Position numbers and translations under genes: made by a program | Part shown: positions 25,155-33,325 of the stretch, in pieces | How the letters are laid out: each line of letters begins with the position of its first letter | Position numbering within the stretch: the first letter of the stretch is position 1 | Notes under the pieces: model-generated | Told to the model about the DNA's origin: nothing | Seen by the model: the letters and a program-made list of their open reading frames with translations, nothing else | The model's database searches: none | Origin: Halobacteriales archaeon QS_4_69_34 | GTDB taxonomy: Archaea; Halobacteriota; Halobacteria; Halobacteriales; Halococcaceae | DNA length: 64,000 nt | Assembly: GCA_003021045.1 (NCBI GenBank) | Contig: PXRN01000014.1 | Span: 1 to 64,000 of the forward strand | Reading direction: 5' to 3'

Positions 25155-26195
25155 TCACTCCGGTCGATACCTGCGGAACGAGTCCAACCCCCCGGGGAGC
25201 CCGCCGGCGGTCGTGGCCTGCCCGGTTCCGGGCGGGAGCGGCGGCTGGCGGCTCTCGACCCGCGCCTCCGGCACGCCCCTCGTGAGCGCGTTCCACAGGA
25301 GCATCTCCATCTCCATGAGGATGTTCTGCATATCGGGCTGGGTGTAGAAGATCAGCAGGGTCGAGGGGCGGACGGTCCGCACGTGGGTTCGGCCCCCGTC
25401 CTCGAACACCGCCGCCGACAGCGGCGCGAAGACCGCGACGTCCGGGTCGATGGCCAGCAGCTTGTGGGCCTGCCCGGGGTTGACCACGAGCGTGATCTGC
25501 CCGCCCGCCACCTCCCCGACCACCTTCTGGCCGCGGACGTCGAGCGCCCCCCGCAGCGCGTCTCTGACCTCCGAGGGAGGCTCCGGCGAGGAGACGTGCA
25601 TGCTGTACTCGGCGTCCACGAGCGAGAGCACGTAGTTGAGCGCGCCCTTCATCCGCGCTCGACGATCGTTCCGGCCGGGAGCCACCGGCGGCTCCGCGCT
25701 GAGCATCGTCGACTCGGGGAGGCCGTCTTCGAGCGCCGTCCAGAGGTGGCCTTCGAGTTCGCGAATCGTCTCGCGGAGGTCGGGCTCGGTGAACAGGGCC
25801 AGCAGGGTCGAGGGGCGGACGGCGCTCACGCGCGTCTCGCCGTCGGCCTCGTAGAGGACGATTCCGGGGGGGAGCACCGCGCCGGTGCCCGGGTTGATCT
25901 GCACGGCGCTGCTGGCCATCGGGCAGGACATGAAGTTCCGGGCGCGCACGACCTTCAGGATCTTGAATCCCGGATAACCCAGCTTGTAGTGGTTGTGGAT
26001 CGCCTCGACGTCCGTCTCGTGGATCACGTGAAACCCGTGCTCGCCGAGGAACTCCCGGAGCGCGGCCTCGGCCTCCTCGATCGGAGCCGGGGTGGACGCG
26101 CGGATCGCGGGCTCCATGTTCGCGCGCTCGACGACGCGGTTGAGGTTCTTCTTGACCTGCGTTCGGATGCCTTGGTAGAGGTTCTGGCTTGCCAT
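25155..26195 (-). CDS. tandem DUF302 protein
   Basis: A 346-residue protein made of two DUF302 domains, about residues 45-165 and 190-315. The repeat is clear: VRPSTLLALFTEPDL followed by a helix with HLWTALEDG in the first, and VRPSTLLIFYTQPDM followed by LLWNALTRG in the second. DUF302 is an alpha/beta domain of unknown function found singly in many bacteria and archaea. The first copy has CPM near its NFMSCPMAS loop, a possible metal or redox site missing from the second. The tail is Gly/Pro-rich. No operon partners are evident. Confidence 0.82.
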   Translation of the reverse strand: MASQNLYQGIRTQVKKNLNRVVERANMEPAIRASTPAPIEEAEAALREFLGEHGFHVIHETDVEAIHNHYKLGYPGFKILKVVRARNFMSCPMASSAVQINPGTGAVLPPGIVLYEADGETRVSAVRPSTLLALFTEPDLRETIRELEGHLWTALEDGLPESTMLSAEPPVAPGRNDRRARMKGALNYVLSLVDAEYSMHVSSPEPPSEVRDALRGALDVRGQKVVGEVAGGQITLVVNPGQAHKLLAIDPDVAVFAPLSAAVFEDGGRTHVRTVRPSTLLIFYTQPDMQNILMEMEMLLWNALTRGVPEARVESRQPPLPPGTGQATTAGGLPGGLDSFRRYRPE

Positions 26196-26361
26196 CGTGA
26201 TCTCCTAGCTGCCGTGGCCCTGTCTTTCGATCGGGGTCGGGACCGCACGCGGGGTGGCCGTCGCCCCCGTCTCGTCCGGCCGGAGCGCACCCGTCGTGTG
26301 CGTGCTACCGTGACGCAGGGTACAGGGTGGGTCTACTTACGACTTTCTCCTGTTGGGGAAC

Positions 26362-26991
26362 TCACTCGAAGCGGGTCGTCCGCCGGCCACCCTCGAAGGC
26401 GACGACGCCGACGGCGATAGCGAGGACGATCAGGAGGCCGATCGTCGGCAGAGTGACGCTCGCACCCGACGGGACCAGCGCGGTGAGCCCGAGTCCCCAG
26501 TCGGCAAGCGCGAGCACGGCCACGACTGGGAGGACCACCACGAGCGGGTGTCCGTAGAGGAGGAACGTGCCGACCGCGACGAGGACGACCGCGACGAGGA
26601 GCACGATCAGGGAGAGGGCGACGAGTAGTAGATTTCCGCCGGCGAGCGCCCAATCGACGATCGAGAGGAGGAGGACGGCCGGGAGGACCAGCCCGGCCGC
26701 GAGCTTGTCGAACGTCGTCGCCGCACCCGCGTAGAACGACAGCACGACGCCGAGCAGCCCGGCCACGACGGCGGTGACGCCGAGCCAGAATGGGACGCCA
26801 AAGAAGCCAAGCACCAGCCCCGGACCCAGCCCGACGTCGCTGCCGAGCGCTCCCCGTACCACGTCGGTGTCGAGCAGGCCGGTCAGCCCCGCGACGCCGA
26901 CGACGATCAACACCGATCCGACCACGAGCGCGACGGGTCGTTGCGGGTCGTCGATCCCGCTCAGGCCGACTTCGAGCGATCTGGTTGCCAT
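26362..26991 (-). CDS. hypothetical haloarchaeal membrane protein
   Basis: A 209-residue protein with about six hydrophobic helices (for example VALVVGSVLIVVGVAGLTG, VTAVVAGLLGVVLSFYAG and LSLIVLLVAVVLVAVGTF). The sequence is low in charged residues apart from the termini, and I recognise no family. AAATATC about 30 bases upstream of the ATG at 26991 suggests its own promoter. The 287 bases between this start and the next gene on the left-hand strand (26992-27278) hold only that promoter and unassigned DNA. Confidence 0.7.
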   Translation of the reverse strand: MATRSLEVGLSGIDDPQRPVALVVGSVLIVVGVAGLTGLLDTDVVRGALGSDVGLGPGLVLGFFGVPFWLGVTAVVAGLLGVVLSFYAGAATTFDKLAAGLVLPAVLLLSIVDWALAGGNLLLVALSLIVLLVAVVLVAVGTFLLYGHPLVVVLPVVAVLALADWGLGLTALVPSGASVTLPTIGLLIVLAIAVGVVAFEGGRRTTRFE

Positions 26992-27278
26992 GTGATACCC
27001 TACCGCTCATCTCTCAAAGATATTTCGGTGGGCTCCGCCGAGGCCGAACGCACGAACCGACGGCCGCGGCAGCTTACGACAACGGCCGACACGCTGTGCG
27101 CCATGCCGGCAACCGAGGGCGACACGAGCCCCGACGCCGAACCGTGACCGTCGACCGACGGCGTCGGGACGAGCCCGAGACGGAACCCGGATCGACACAT
27201 CACGACCGAGACCGCCCTCGACGACGGACGATCGCGAGCGGATCGACGACCGCGATTCTCGACGAATCGCTCGCGCGG

Positions 27279-27470
27279 TCAGTAGGGGTCTTCGCCCACG
27301 CGAACGTCCTCCGACCCGCAGTCCGGACAGCTGGCAGCCGTCACGTGCCGTTGTGGCGACGCGAACTCGGCGTCACAGTCCCGACACCGGTACTCGAACG
27401 TCCCTCTGTCCCCGGCGGCCCCGCCTGCGCGTCCGGGCAGGCGGTCGCGTACTGCGTCGAACAGGTCCAC
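27279..27470 (-). CDS. small zinc-ribbon protein
   Basis: A 63-residue protein with a GTG start at 27470 (VDLFDAVRDRLPGR). The core is FEYRCRDCDAEF...ASCPDCGSEDV, a two-pair Cys zinc ribbon of the FmdB/regulatory type. Function unknown. It lies downstream of the hydrogenase maturation-like gene (98 bases beyond its stop) and on the same strand, so it could belong to the hydrogenase operon, but nothing in it is hydrogenase-specific; it is not HypA. Confidence 0.65.
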   Translation of the reverse strand: MDLFDAVRDRLPGRAGGAAGDRGTFEYRCRDCDAEFASPQRHVTAASCPDCGSEDVRVGEDPY

Positions 27471-27567
27471 GTGGAACGTTCCGGCGTAGCGGCTATGAGT
27501 GTGTCGTGAGAGACTGCCGGGCCGTACGCCGGGACCGTGCACTCCGGCCGCACGGTCCCGTGGCCCC

Positions 27568-28281
27568 TCACGCCAGCGCGTCGTCGAGGGCGTCGAGCAG
27601 GCGCTCCTCGACCGCCTCCAGCGCCGCGGCGACGGGATCGGAGAACTCGTCGACGTTCATCCCCCACGAGTCGTAGGCGGGTTCGACCGCGATCACGCGG
27701 GTGTCCTCGGGAAACGAGCCGAGCGCCCGCGTGACGACGACGACGTTCTCTACGGTGTTAAATCCCATCGCGGACTGGCCGACGAGCTCGGTCAGCCCCT
27801 CCTCGGGCATCGCCACCGCGTCGGGGCCGTACTCGTGGATCGCACCCGGGTTCTCCGAGGGCGTCCCATCGTTGAGCTCGCCGCCGCGCTTCTCCGCGCC
27901 GACCAGTAGAACCGTTCGATACGCCCCCTCCGAGACGGTCTGGTAGGCCGCGACCGGCGTATGGCTCAGGTCCGCGACCGCCACCCCGGGGAGGTCCCAC
28001 TCGGCGACCCGGTGGGCGAGGACCGTCCCGAGCGCGAGGTCGCTCAAGAGCGGGTAGCCGACGCCCGCCACCAACATGGGGTCCTCGCGGGTGCCCGCGA
28101 TCAGCCCCGGCTCCGTCCCGAAGGCCGCCTCGTCGCGTTTCTCGCTCACGTTACCGAACAGCGAGCCAGTATCGGCCCCCGCCCCACGGTGCTCGCCGCG
28201 GATGTGGTAGCGCTCCGGCTCGTCGGGGCCATCGAGCTGGTCGAGAGCGTCGACGTCGGGCTCGGGATCGGAGTCGGTCAT
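27568..28281 (-). CDS. M52-like hydrogenase maturation factor lacking metal ligands
   Basis: A 237-residue protein. After an acidic N-terminus (about 75 residues), LVAGVGYPLLSDLALG, LLVGAEKRG and MGFNTVENVVVV align with the peptidase M52 fold (E. coli HybD). The three HybD nickel-contacting residues Glu16, Asp62 and His93 are Leu, Gly and Asn here. The fold is probably kept but not the protease function. It is the last gene of the hydrogenase operon, 52 bases after the large subunit. A role as chaperone or assembly partner is inference. The ATG at 28281 is favoured over the Arg-rich upstream frame. Confidence 0.72.
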   Translation of the reverse strand: MTDSDPEPDVDALDQLDGPDEPERYHIRGEHRGAGADTGSLFGNVSEKRDEAAFGTEPGLIAGTREDPMLVAGVGYPLLSDLALGTVLAHRVAEWDLPGVAVADLSHTPVAAYQTVSEGAYRTVLLVGAEKRGGELNDGTPSENPGAIHEYGPDAVAMPEEGLTELVGQSAMGFNTVENVVVVTRALGSFPEDTRVIAVEPAYDSWGMNVDEFSDPVAAALEAVEERLLDALDDALA

Positions 28282-28333
28282 GGAAGTCGTGTGCCGGCGA
28301 CGCCGAAGCGTGCGCGACCGGCGAGCCAGGCGG

Positions 28334-30310
28334 TCAGTCGTCGGCGTGGATGATCTCGGTGATCGCCTCTTCTGCAGTCTGGTCGCCCTCGGTGAACGAG
28401 CAGCCACAGGAGGTGACGTCGTCGGTGATGACGTCGGCCTGCCGGTCGGTGTGGAGGTGGACCGTACACGGCATGCACGGATCGAAGCTCCGGATGCCCC
28501 GGAGGATGTCGATGCCGGTGAAGTCCTCCTCGTCGGTGTACTCCTCCAGCAGCGGCGTGTTGCGCGCGGCCGTCTCGTAGGGGCCGGGGTTGTCGAAGGG
28601 GTCCGTGGGCGAAGCCATCCACGTGCTCGGGGTGAGGATCTGGTAGTTGTCGATGACGCCGTCCTCGATGGTGACGTGGTGGGTGAGATAGCCCCGACCG
28701 GCCTCCCAGAAGCCGACGCCCCGCTGGGTCCCGCTCTGGGGCACCTCGAACTCGGTGGCGACCGCCGACTCGCCCGCCTTGAGCAGTTCGAGCGCCTCGA
28801 TGAACCCCGTATAGCACACCAAGGCGTTGTACGCGAGGTGGGTCGCCTTGGCCCGGTGGCGCTCGGCGGTGTTCAGTCGCTCGGGAATGTCCCACCGCAG
28901 CGTCATCTCCGGCAGTTCGGCCTCGGGGACGGTCATGTTGAGCCCGTCGCCGGTGGGCTCGATGAACGGGTTGTCGAGTTCCTCGGCCATCGCCGTCAGC
29001 CACTGTCGCGACCACGGACCACACTCCATCGGCGTGCGGTCCCAGCGCGGGGCGGTCCCCCACGTGTACTTCTCGCGCCACGACTTGCCCTCGGGCTTGG
29101 GGCGGGTCTGCTTGTTCCACGGGTGGTAGGGGCTGAGCGGCCCCCCTGCCGGGGTGGTCTCGAAGCGCTGGTTCTCGTCGGTCCAGTCCTCGTAGAAGGA
29201 GTGATCGACGAACTCCTCGACGCCCATGTCGAGCTCGTGGAGGCTCGTCGTCACGAGCTCGCCGTCGACGATGACGCCGGGCGTCGACAGCCGCGCCCGT
29301 CCCCACTCCTCGGCGTCCTCGTAGCGCGCGTTGTACGCGTCGGGATCGTCCCAGATCCCCGTGCCGATCATGTTCATCGGCCGCTCGCCCACCTGCTCGA
29401 ACCCCTCCAAGTGTTCGAGCATGAAGTCCATCAGGTCGTCCCAGATGAACGCGACCTGCTTCGCCCAGTCGAACATGTCGTCGAGCCGTGAATAGAACTG
29501 CATGAACGTCGTCCGCGAGAGCGTCGTCGTGACGCCGCCGGGCGCGATGGTCGAGGGGTGGGGGTACTTCCCGAGCATCAGCGACGCCATCTGGCGTGCG
29601 TCGCGGGTCTTCTCTAGGCCCTTGAGGTAGAGTTCGCCTTCGAGCGGATCGAGCGCGGCCATGACCTCCCCGATCGACTCGTAGCCGTGGACGTCGGCGT
29701 GGGGTGCGGCCGTGTTCCGGGCCGTCTCCAGGAGGTCGGGGTTGCTCTCGCCCAACAGCGACGCGGAGTAGTCCGGGCCGGCGAGCAAGAACAGATGGAT
29801 CGTGTGGTCGTAGAGGAAGGCACCGGCCTGACCCATGTTGCGCGCCCAGACGCCCATCGGCGGCGGCTCGACGGGAAAGGCCATCTCCAGAGCCATCGAG
29901 GAACACAGCGAGTGGACGGCCCCACAGACCCCACACGCCCGGCTGGAGAGGTCGATGGCGTCCCGGGGGTCCCGCCCTTCGAGGATGATCTCGTAGCCCC
30001 GGAACAGCGTCGCCTGGGAGTGGCCTTCGAGCACCTGCTCGTTGTCGAGGTCGACCTTGGCGTGGAAGGCCAGCGCGCCGGCGACCCGGGTCACTGGATC
30101 GATGTTCACGTCGTGGATCGACTCGGAGTGCTCCTCGCCGGCCGGTTCGGTCTCGGCGTCGACCTGCTGGCCGGCACCGTCGGGGACGAGGTCCTCGACC
30201 CCGCTCCGGGCGATGCTGTCGTGGTCGATGGCGAACCCGTCGTCGTCGAGCACGTAGGGGGTTCCGTCGTCGTCGAACGCGATCGGGAGGTTTCGGTAGT
30301 CGTGATCCAT
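28334..30310 (-). CDS. [NiFe] hydrogenase large subunit, group 1h-like
   Basis: A 658-residue catalytic subunit. The Ni-Fe site ligands are in RACGVCGAVH (Cys126, Cys129) and DPCMPCTVH (Cys612, Cys615). Forty residues follow His618, including a CGC, and would be removed or retained during maturation. The early motif reads DPVTRVAG, with Ala where most uptake hydrogenases have Glu. An N-terminal extension of about 65 acidic residues begins with YRNLPIAFDDDGTPYVLDD, a pattern shared with the upstream 100-residue ORF. It pairs with the small subunit encoded upstream to oxidise H2 in the cytoplasm. Overall motif style recalls actinobacterial HhyL (group 1h); a tree is needed for the exact group. 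Confidence 0.92.
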   Translation of the reverse strand: MDHDYRNLPIAFDDDGTPYVLDDDGFAIDHDSIARSGVEDLVPDGAGQQVDAETEPAGEEHSESIHDVNIDPVTRVAGALAFHAKVDLDNEQVLEGHSQATLFRGYEIILEGRDPRDAIDLSSRACGVCGAVHSLCSSMALEMAFPVEPPPMGVWARNMGQAGAFLYDHTIHLFLLAGPDYSASLLGESNPDLLETARNTAAPHADVHGYESIGEVMAALDPLEGELYLKGLEKTRDARQMASLMLGKYPHPSTIAPGGVTTTLSRTTFMQFYSRLDDMFDWAKQVAFIWDDLMDFMLEHLEGFEQVGERPMNMIGTGIWDDPDAYNARYEDAEEWGRARLSTPGVIVDGELVTTSLHELDMGVEEFVDHSFYEDWTDENQRFETTPAGGPLSPYHPWNKQTRPKPEGKSWREKYTWGTAPRWDRTPMECGPWSRQWLTAMAEELDNPFIEPTGDGLNMTVPEAELPEMTLRWDIPERLNTAERHRAKATHLAYNALVCYTGFIEALELLKAGESAVATEFEVPQSGTQRGVGFWEAGRGYLTHHVTIEDGVIDNYQILTPSTWMASPTDPFDNPGPYETAARNTPLLEEYTDEEDFTGIDILRGIRSFDPCMPCTVHLHTDRQADVITDDVTSCGCSFTEGDQTAEEAITEIIHADD

Positions 30311-30312
30311 GA

Positions 30313-30615
30313 TCAGTCGCCGTCCGCTGGGGTACGCCCGCGGCGGCCGTCGGTCTCCACGCCGGTCCCGGCGTCGGTTTCGGTGGCAGCGTCGATCACC
30401 TGCGACCGGGCCGTCTCGGGCACCGCCGAGAGGATGGCGTCGTAGGCCGCCTCGGGGGCCGCGTCGATGGCAGCCTCGGCGTCCGGAGCACACCCACGCC
30501 CCTCGCCGACGCCGACCTGGTCGTCGGTGCCCGGCTGGGTGACGTTCTCGGCGTCGTCGGCGAGGGAGGGCTCGCCGCTCTCGTCGAACTCGATCGGGAG
30601 GCTGTCGAAGCACAT
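30313..30615 (-). CDS. 100-residue linker ORF between hydrogenase subunits
   Basis: It lies one base after the small-subunit stop and two bases before the large-subunit start, so it is co-translated with both. The N-terminus (CFDSLPIEFDESGEPSLADD) copies the pattern at the start of the large subunit (LPIxFDxxGxPxxxDD). The rest is an acidic helix-prone stretch (APEAAYDAILSAVPE) and a disordered tail. No known domain. It may be an assembly or docking protein for the enzyme (inference). Confidence 0.72.
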   Translation of the reverse strand: MCFDSLPIEFDESGEPSLADDAENVTQPGTDDQVGVGEGRGCAPDAEAAIDAAPEAAYDAILSAVPETARSQVIDAATETDAGTGVETDGRRGRTPADGD

Positions 30616-30616
30616 C

Positions 30617-31813
30617 TCAGTCGGCCTCCCCCCGCTGGAAGTCCTGGCGGCCGGTGTCGTAGTTCGCGCCGCGCCGGTGATACCACTCGTAGAGGCGCTC
30701 CTCGATGCCGATGCCGCTGGATTCCTCGTCCCAGCGGGTCTCGCGGTCGAGGTTGCTCATGCTCTTCCGGCGGAGCGGGCGCATGAGCGCCCCGAGGATC
30801 TTCGTGCCCGCGCTCGAGATGGTCGATCCCGGCGGCTCCTTGAAGTAGGGCGTGAACTTGTCGGGAAAGCCCGGCATCGTACAGCCGATGCACTTCCCGC
30901 CGACGTTCATGCAGCCGCCGACGCCGTCCACGGCCCGCCGCGAGGGCATGTTGCACTTCACGACCGGGCCCCAGCAGCCGGGCTCCTTGACGAGACACTT
31001 CTCGCTGCCGTACTCCTCGGCGAAGTCGCCCTCCTCGTAGTACGAGCCGCGGTTACAGTTGCGGTGGACGGTCTCGCCGAACAGCCACTTCGGGCGGCCG
31101 AGCTCGTCGAGTTCGGGGAGGGGAGCGAGGTCCTGTGCGTACAGCAGGACGTGCGCGACGGTCTCGACGAAGTTGTCTCCGACGGGCGAACACCCCGGAA
31201 CGTTGATGACCGGGAGGCCGAGCACACTTCGATAATCGCGGCCGAGGTAGTCCATCGTCCCCATCGCGTCGGTGGGGTTGCCCTCCGCGGCCGGAATTCC
31301 CCCCCACGTCGCGCAGGTTCCGATGGCGATGGTGGCGGCTGCGCCCGGCGCGAGGCGGTCGAGCCAGTCGACACAGCGGATCGGGTCGCCGTTCTCGTCC
31401 TCGCCCATCGCGATCCAGTAGCCGTCCTCGCCGTCGCCGCTGATGAGCTTCTCGTTGGGGACGCTGCCCTCCACTACGATGGCGTAGGGATCGCGCTCGC
31501 CCCGCATCGCGGCCCGGAACTCGTCGACGTAGTTCTCGCCCCACTCGGTGGCGAGCACCGGGTGGTGGAGGTTAATCTTCGGCAGCTGCGGGACCGCCCC
31601 GGTCAGTACGTCCTCCAGGCCCGGGTCCGTCGCACCGGCCGCAGCGATGGTGCAGCCGTCACACGACTCGCCCGTGATCCAGAAGACGTGGAGCTCGTCG
31701 AACTCCGGCTCGACGTCCCCCCGCTCGGCCGCCGCTGGTCTCGCTGCGTCCCCCCGCTCGGCCGCCGGCTCGAACCCCGAGCCGTCGAATCCCTCATCGG
31801 AACTGGTTGCCAT
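30617..31813 (-). CDS. [NiFe] hydrogenase small subunit, group 1h-like
   Basis: A 398-residue iron-sulfur subunit. Proximal cluster ligands are in GESCDGCT (Cys51, Cys54), GTCATWGG and VPGCSP. Distal cluster: HRNCNRG and KEPGCWGP. Medial cluster: VKCNMP and GGKCIGCTMPGFPDKF, an ending I associate with actinobacterial HhyS (group 1h). There is no twin-arginine signal and no C-terminal membrane anchor; the N-terminus is an acidic Ala-rich leader. The enzyme should stay in the cytoplasm. It is the first gene of the operon, with ACTTATG about 40 bases upstream of the ATG. Confidence 0.92.
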   Translation of the reverse strand: MATSSDEGFDGSGFEPAAERGDAARPAAAERGDVEPEFDELHVFWITGESCDGCTIAAAGATDPGLEDVLTGAVPQLPKINLHHPVLATEWGENYVDEFRAAMRGERDPYAIVVEGSVPNEKLISGDGEDGYWIAMGEDENGDPIRCVDWLDRLAPGAAATIAIGTCATWGGIPAAEGNPTDAMGTMDYLGRDYRSVLGLPVINVPGCSPVGDNFVETVAHVLLYAQDLAPLPELDELGRPKWLFGETVHRNCNRGSYYEEGDFAEEYGSEKCLVKEPGCWGPVVKCNMPSRRAVDGVGGCMNVGGKCIGCTMPGFPDKFTPYFKEPPGSTISSAGTKILGALMRPLRRKSMSNLDRETRWDEESSGIGIEERLYEWYHRRGANYDTGRQDFQRGEAD

Positions 31814-31964
31814 TGACTATCACTGTGCGCTCCTATCGGCCGCAGGCTCATAAGTGGGTGGCTTCAACGGGGTGAAGTGTCGAAATGGGTCCGAGCTCGT
31901 GCGCCACCGCCGCCCGCGACCGGCCGCTCGAACCACCACCCGCGGGACCGCTCCGGCCCGTCGC

Positions 31965-32480
31965 TCACGACCGACCGGCCCCTCCGTCGCCGGCCAGTAG
32001 TTCCCCGACGACCCGCTCGACGAGCTCGACCGCCCGGGGGACGGCCGCCGCGACGGGCTCGCTCAGGCTGTCTTCGAGCTCGTCGGTTCCCTCGGGTTCA
32101 CAGCCGAGCAGGATCGTGGGCTCGGGGAGCGCTCCGAGGGCCTCGCCGAGGACGAGCACCTTCGCCGGGTCGGTCTGGTGCATGTCGGCGACGAACCCCC
32201 CCATCTCGCGCTTGGAGTACTCGTCGAGGTCGGGCACCTCGGCGCGCTCGACGTGCAGCGTCCCAGGCGCCGCGCCACGCTCCATCGCGTCGATCAGCAC
32301 GAACGCCTCGTAGCCGTCGAGTAACTCCTGTGCCATGCTCATGCCCGAAATGCCGACCTCCGCGACGGCCACGCCCGCGGGCAGGTCGCGCGCTTCGAGC
32401 TCGCGCGCCACCGCCACGCCGAAGCCGTCGTCTCCGCGCAGGAGGTTCCCCATACCGGCGACGAGCACCCGGTCGGCCAC
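31965..32480 (-). CDS. hydrogenase maturation protease (peptidase M52)
   Basis: A 171-residue nickel-dependent protease that trims the C-terminus of the large subunit after Ni-Fe insertion. The three metal-contact positions are intact: Asp in GNLLRGDDGFG, Asp in FVLIDAMERG and His in VADMHQTDP. Start: a TATA box (TTTAAG, 32506-32511) puts transcription near 32482, so GTG at 32480 (VADRVLVAG) is preferred over GTG at 32501. Its stop is 151 bases before the small-subunit start, same strand, so it may be first in the operon or separately transcribed. Confidence 0.88.
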   Translation of the reverse strand: MADRVLVAGMGNLLRGDDGFGVAVARELEARDLPAGVAVAEVGISGMSMAQELLDGYEAFVLIDAMERGAAPGTLHVERAEVPDLDEYSKREMGGFVADMHQTDPAKVLVLGEALGALPEPTILLGCEPEGTDELEDSLSEPVAAAVPRAVELVERVVGELLAGDGGAGRS

Positions 32481-32505
32481 TGGCAGGCCCTCGATGCGCA
32501 CGCGA

Positions 32506-32511
32506 CTTAAA
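32506..32511 (-). promoter_or_regulatory. TATA box of the maturation protease gene
   Basis: TTTAAG on the minus strand, with its centre 28 bases before the GTG at 32480. It is too close to the alternative GTG at 32501 for that codon to lie on the transcript, which decides the start choice. Confidence 0.5.
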
Positions 32512-32615
32512 CTGTCGTGGGCTGCTCGATCGTCGCGTGCCGTCACCGTCTCTGGTCCGTTTACACCCGTCGGTGCGGGCACAAGCCTCTTGACCCGTTT
32601 CGCGCATCGGTAGGC

Positions 32616-33221
32616 ATGGCCGACGACGAGAACTGGCTGTATCACCTGTCCGACTTCCTCGACCGCGTCCGCGAGCGGGGCACACACGGGGTGAGCGAGG
32701 AGGTCGACCTCAACCTCGGCGGCGTGGTTTATCACCACCGCGGCGTGCGCGTCCCGGCCACCGGCGCGACCTTCCGCTGGCGCGGGGACGAAGACCAGTT
32801 CGGACTCGAACTCGACGGGGTCGGGTCGCGGAGCGCGCGGGTGAGTTTCGATGCCGACCGGTCGTGGGACTGCTATCTCGTGCGAACCGGGGGCGACCAG
32901 CCGTGTCTCGTCTGGATGACCGACGCCGAATTCCGCACGGAGGAGGCCGATCGGTTCGAAAGCAAGGCGGAGGCCGTCGGGCGAGGACGGTTCTCCTTCG
33001 GCGTCTACCTCCACGCGCCGTGGAGTTGGGAGGCGGTGGCCGAGCGCGCCCGGGACACCGACGCGCCCCTGTTCGTCCAGCGGCCCGGCGGCCGCACGTT
33101 CGTCCCCGAGGAGGGAGACCTCGCGGCGTTCGCCGAGGTGCTTCCGGAGGAGCTGCGACCGAACGACGACCGTCCCCCGGAGTACCTCGGCGTCGTGGAC
33201 GCCCGCGTCGATGCCGGGTGA
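32616..33221 (+). CDS. hypothetical protein next to hydrogenase operon
   Basis: A 201-residue soluble protein starting MADDENWLYHLSDFLDRV. It contains beta-rich segments (GVVYHHRGVRVPATGATFRW, WDCYLVRTGGDQPCLVW) and an amphipathic end (LPEELRPNDDRPPEYLG). I recognise no family. It is divergent from the maturation protease with 135 bases between, so the two may share a control region. Its Asp/Glu content and codon use look like those of real genes here. Confidence 0.65.
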   Translation: MADDENWLYHLSDFLDRVRERGTHGVSEEVDLNLGGVVYHHRGVRVPATGATFRWRGDEDQFGLELDGVGSRSARVSFDADRSWDCYLVRTGGDQPCLVWMTDAEFRTEEADRFESKAEAVGRGRFSFGVYLHAPWSWEAVAERARDTDAPLFVQRPGGRTFVPEEGDLAAFAEVLPEELRPNDDRPPEYLGVVDARVDAG

Positions 33222-33325
33222 GGTGTCGTGAATGCGGCCCACCGACGTCGAGTGAGTCACACTCCGAAGACTCTGCGTGGCCGTGTACCGTCGCCATCGG
33301 CGGGGCGATCGCTCTGTCCCGGCGG

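Noticed and set aside
27279-27470. HypA candidate
   Set aside because: It is a zinc-ribbon protein near the hydrogenase, but it lacks the N-terminal MHE nickel site and the length of HypA.
30617-31813. Exported hydrogenase
   Set aside because: No RRxFxK twin-arginine motif precedes the small subunit and no C-terminal membrane helix follows; a periplasmic-type enzyme is not supported.
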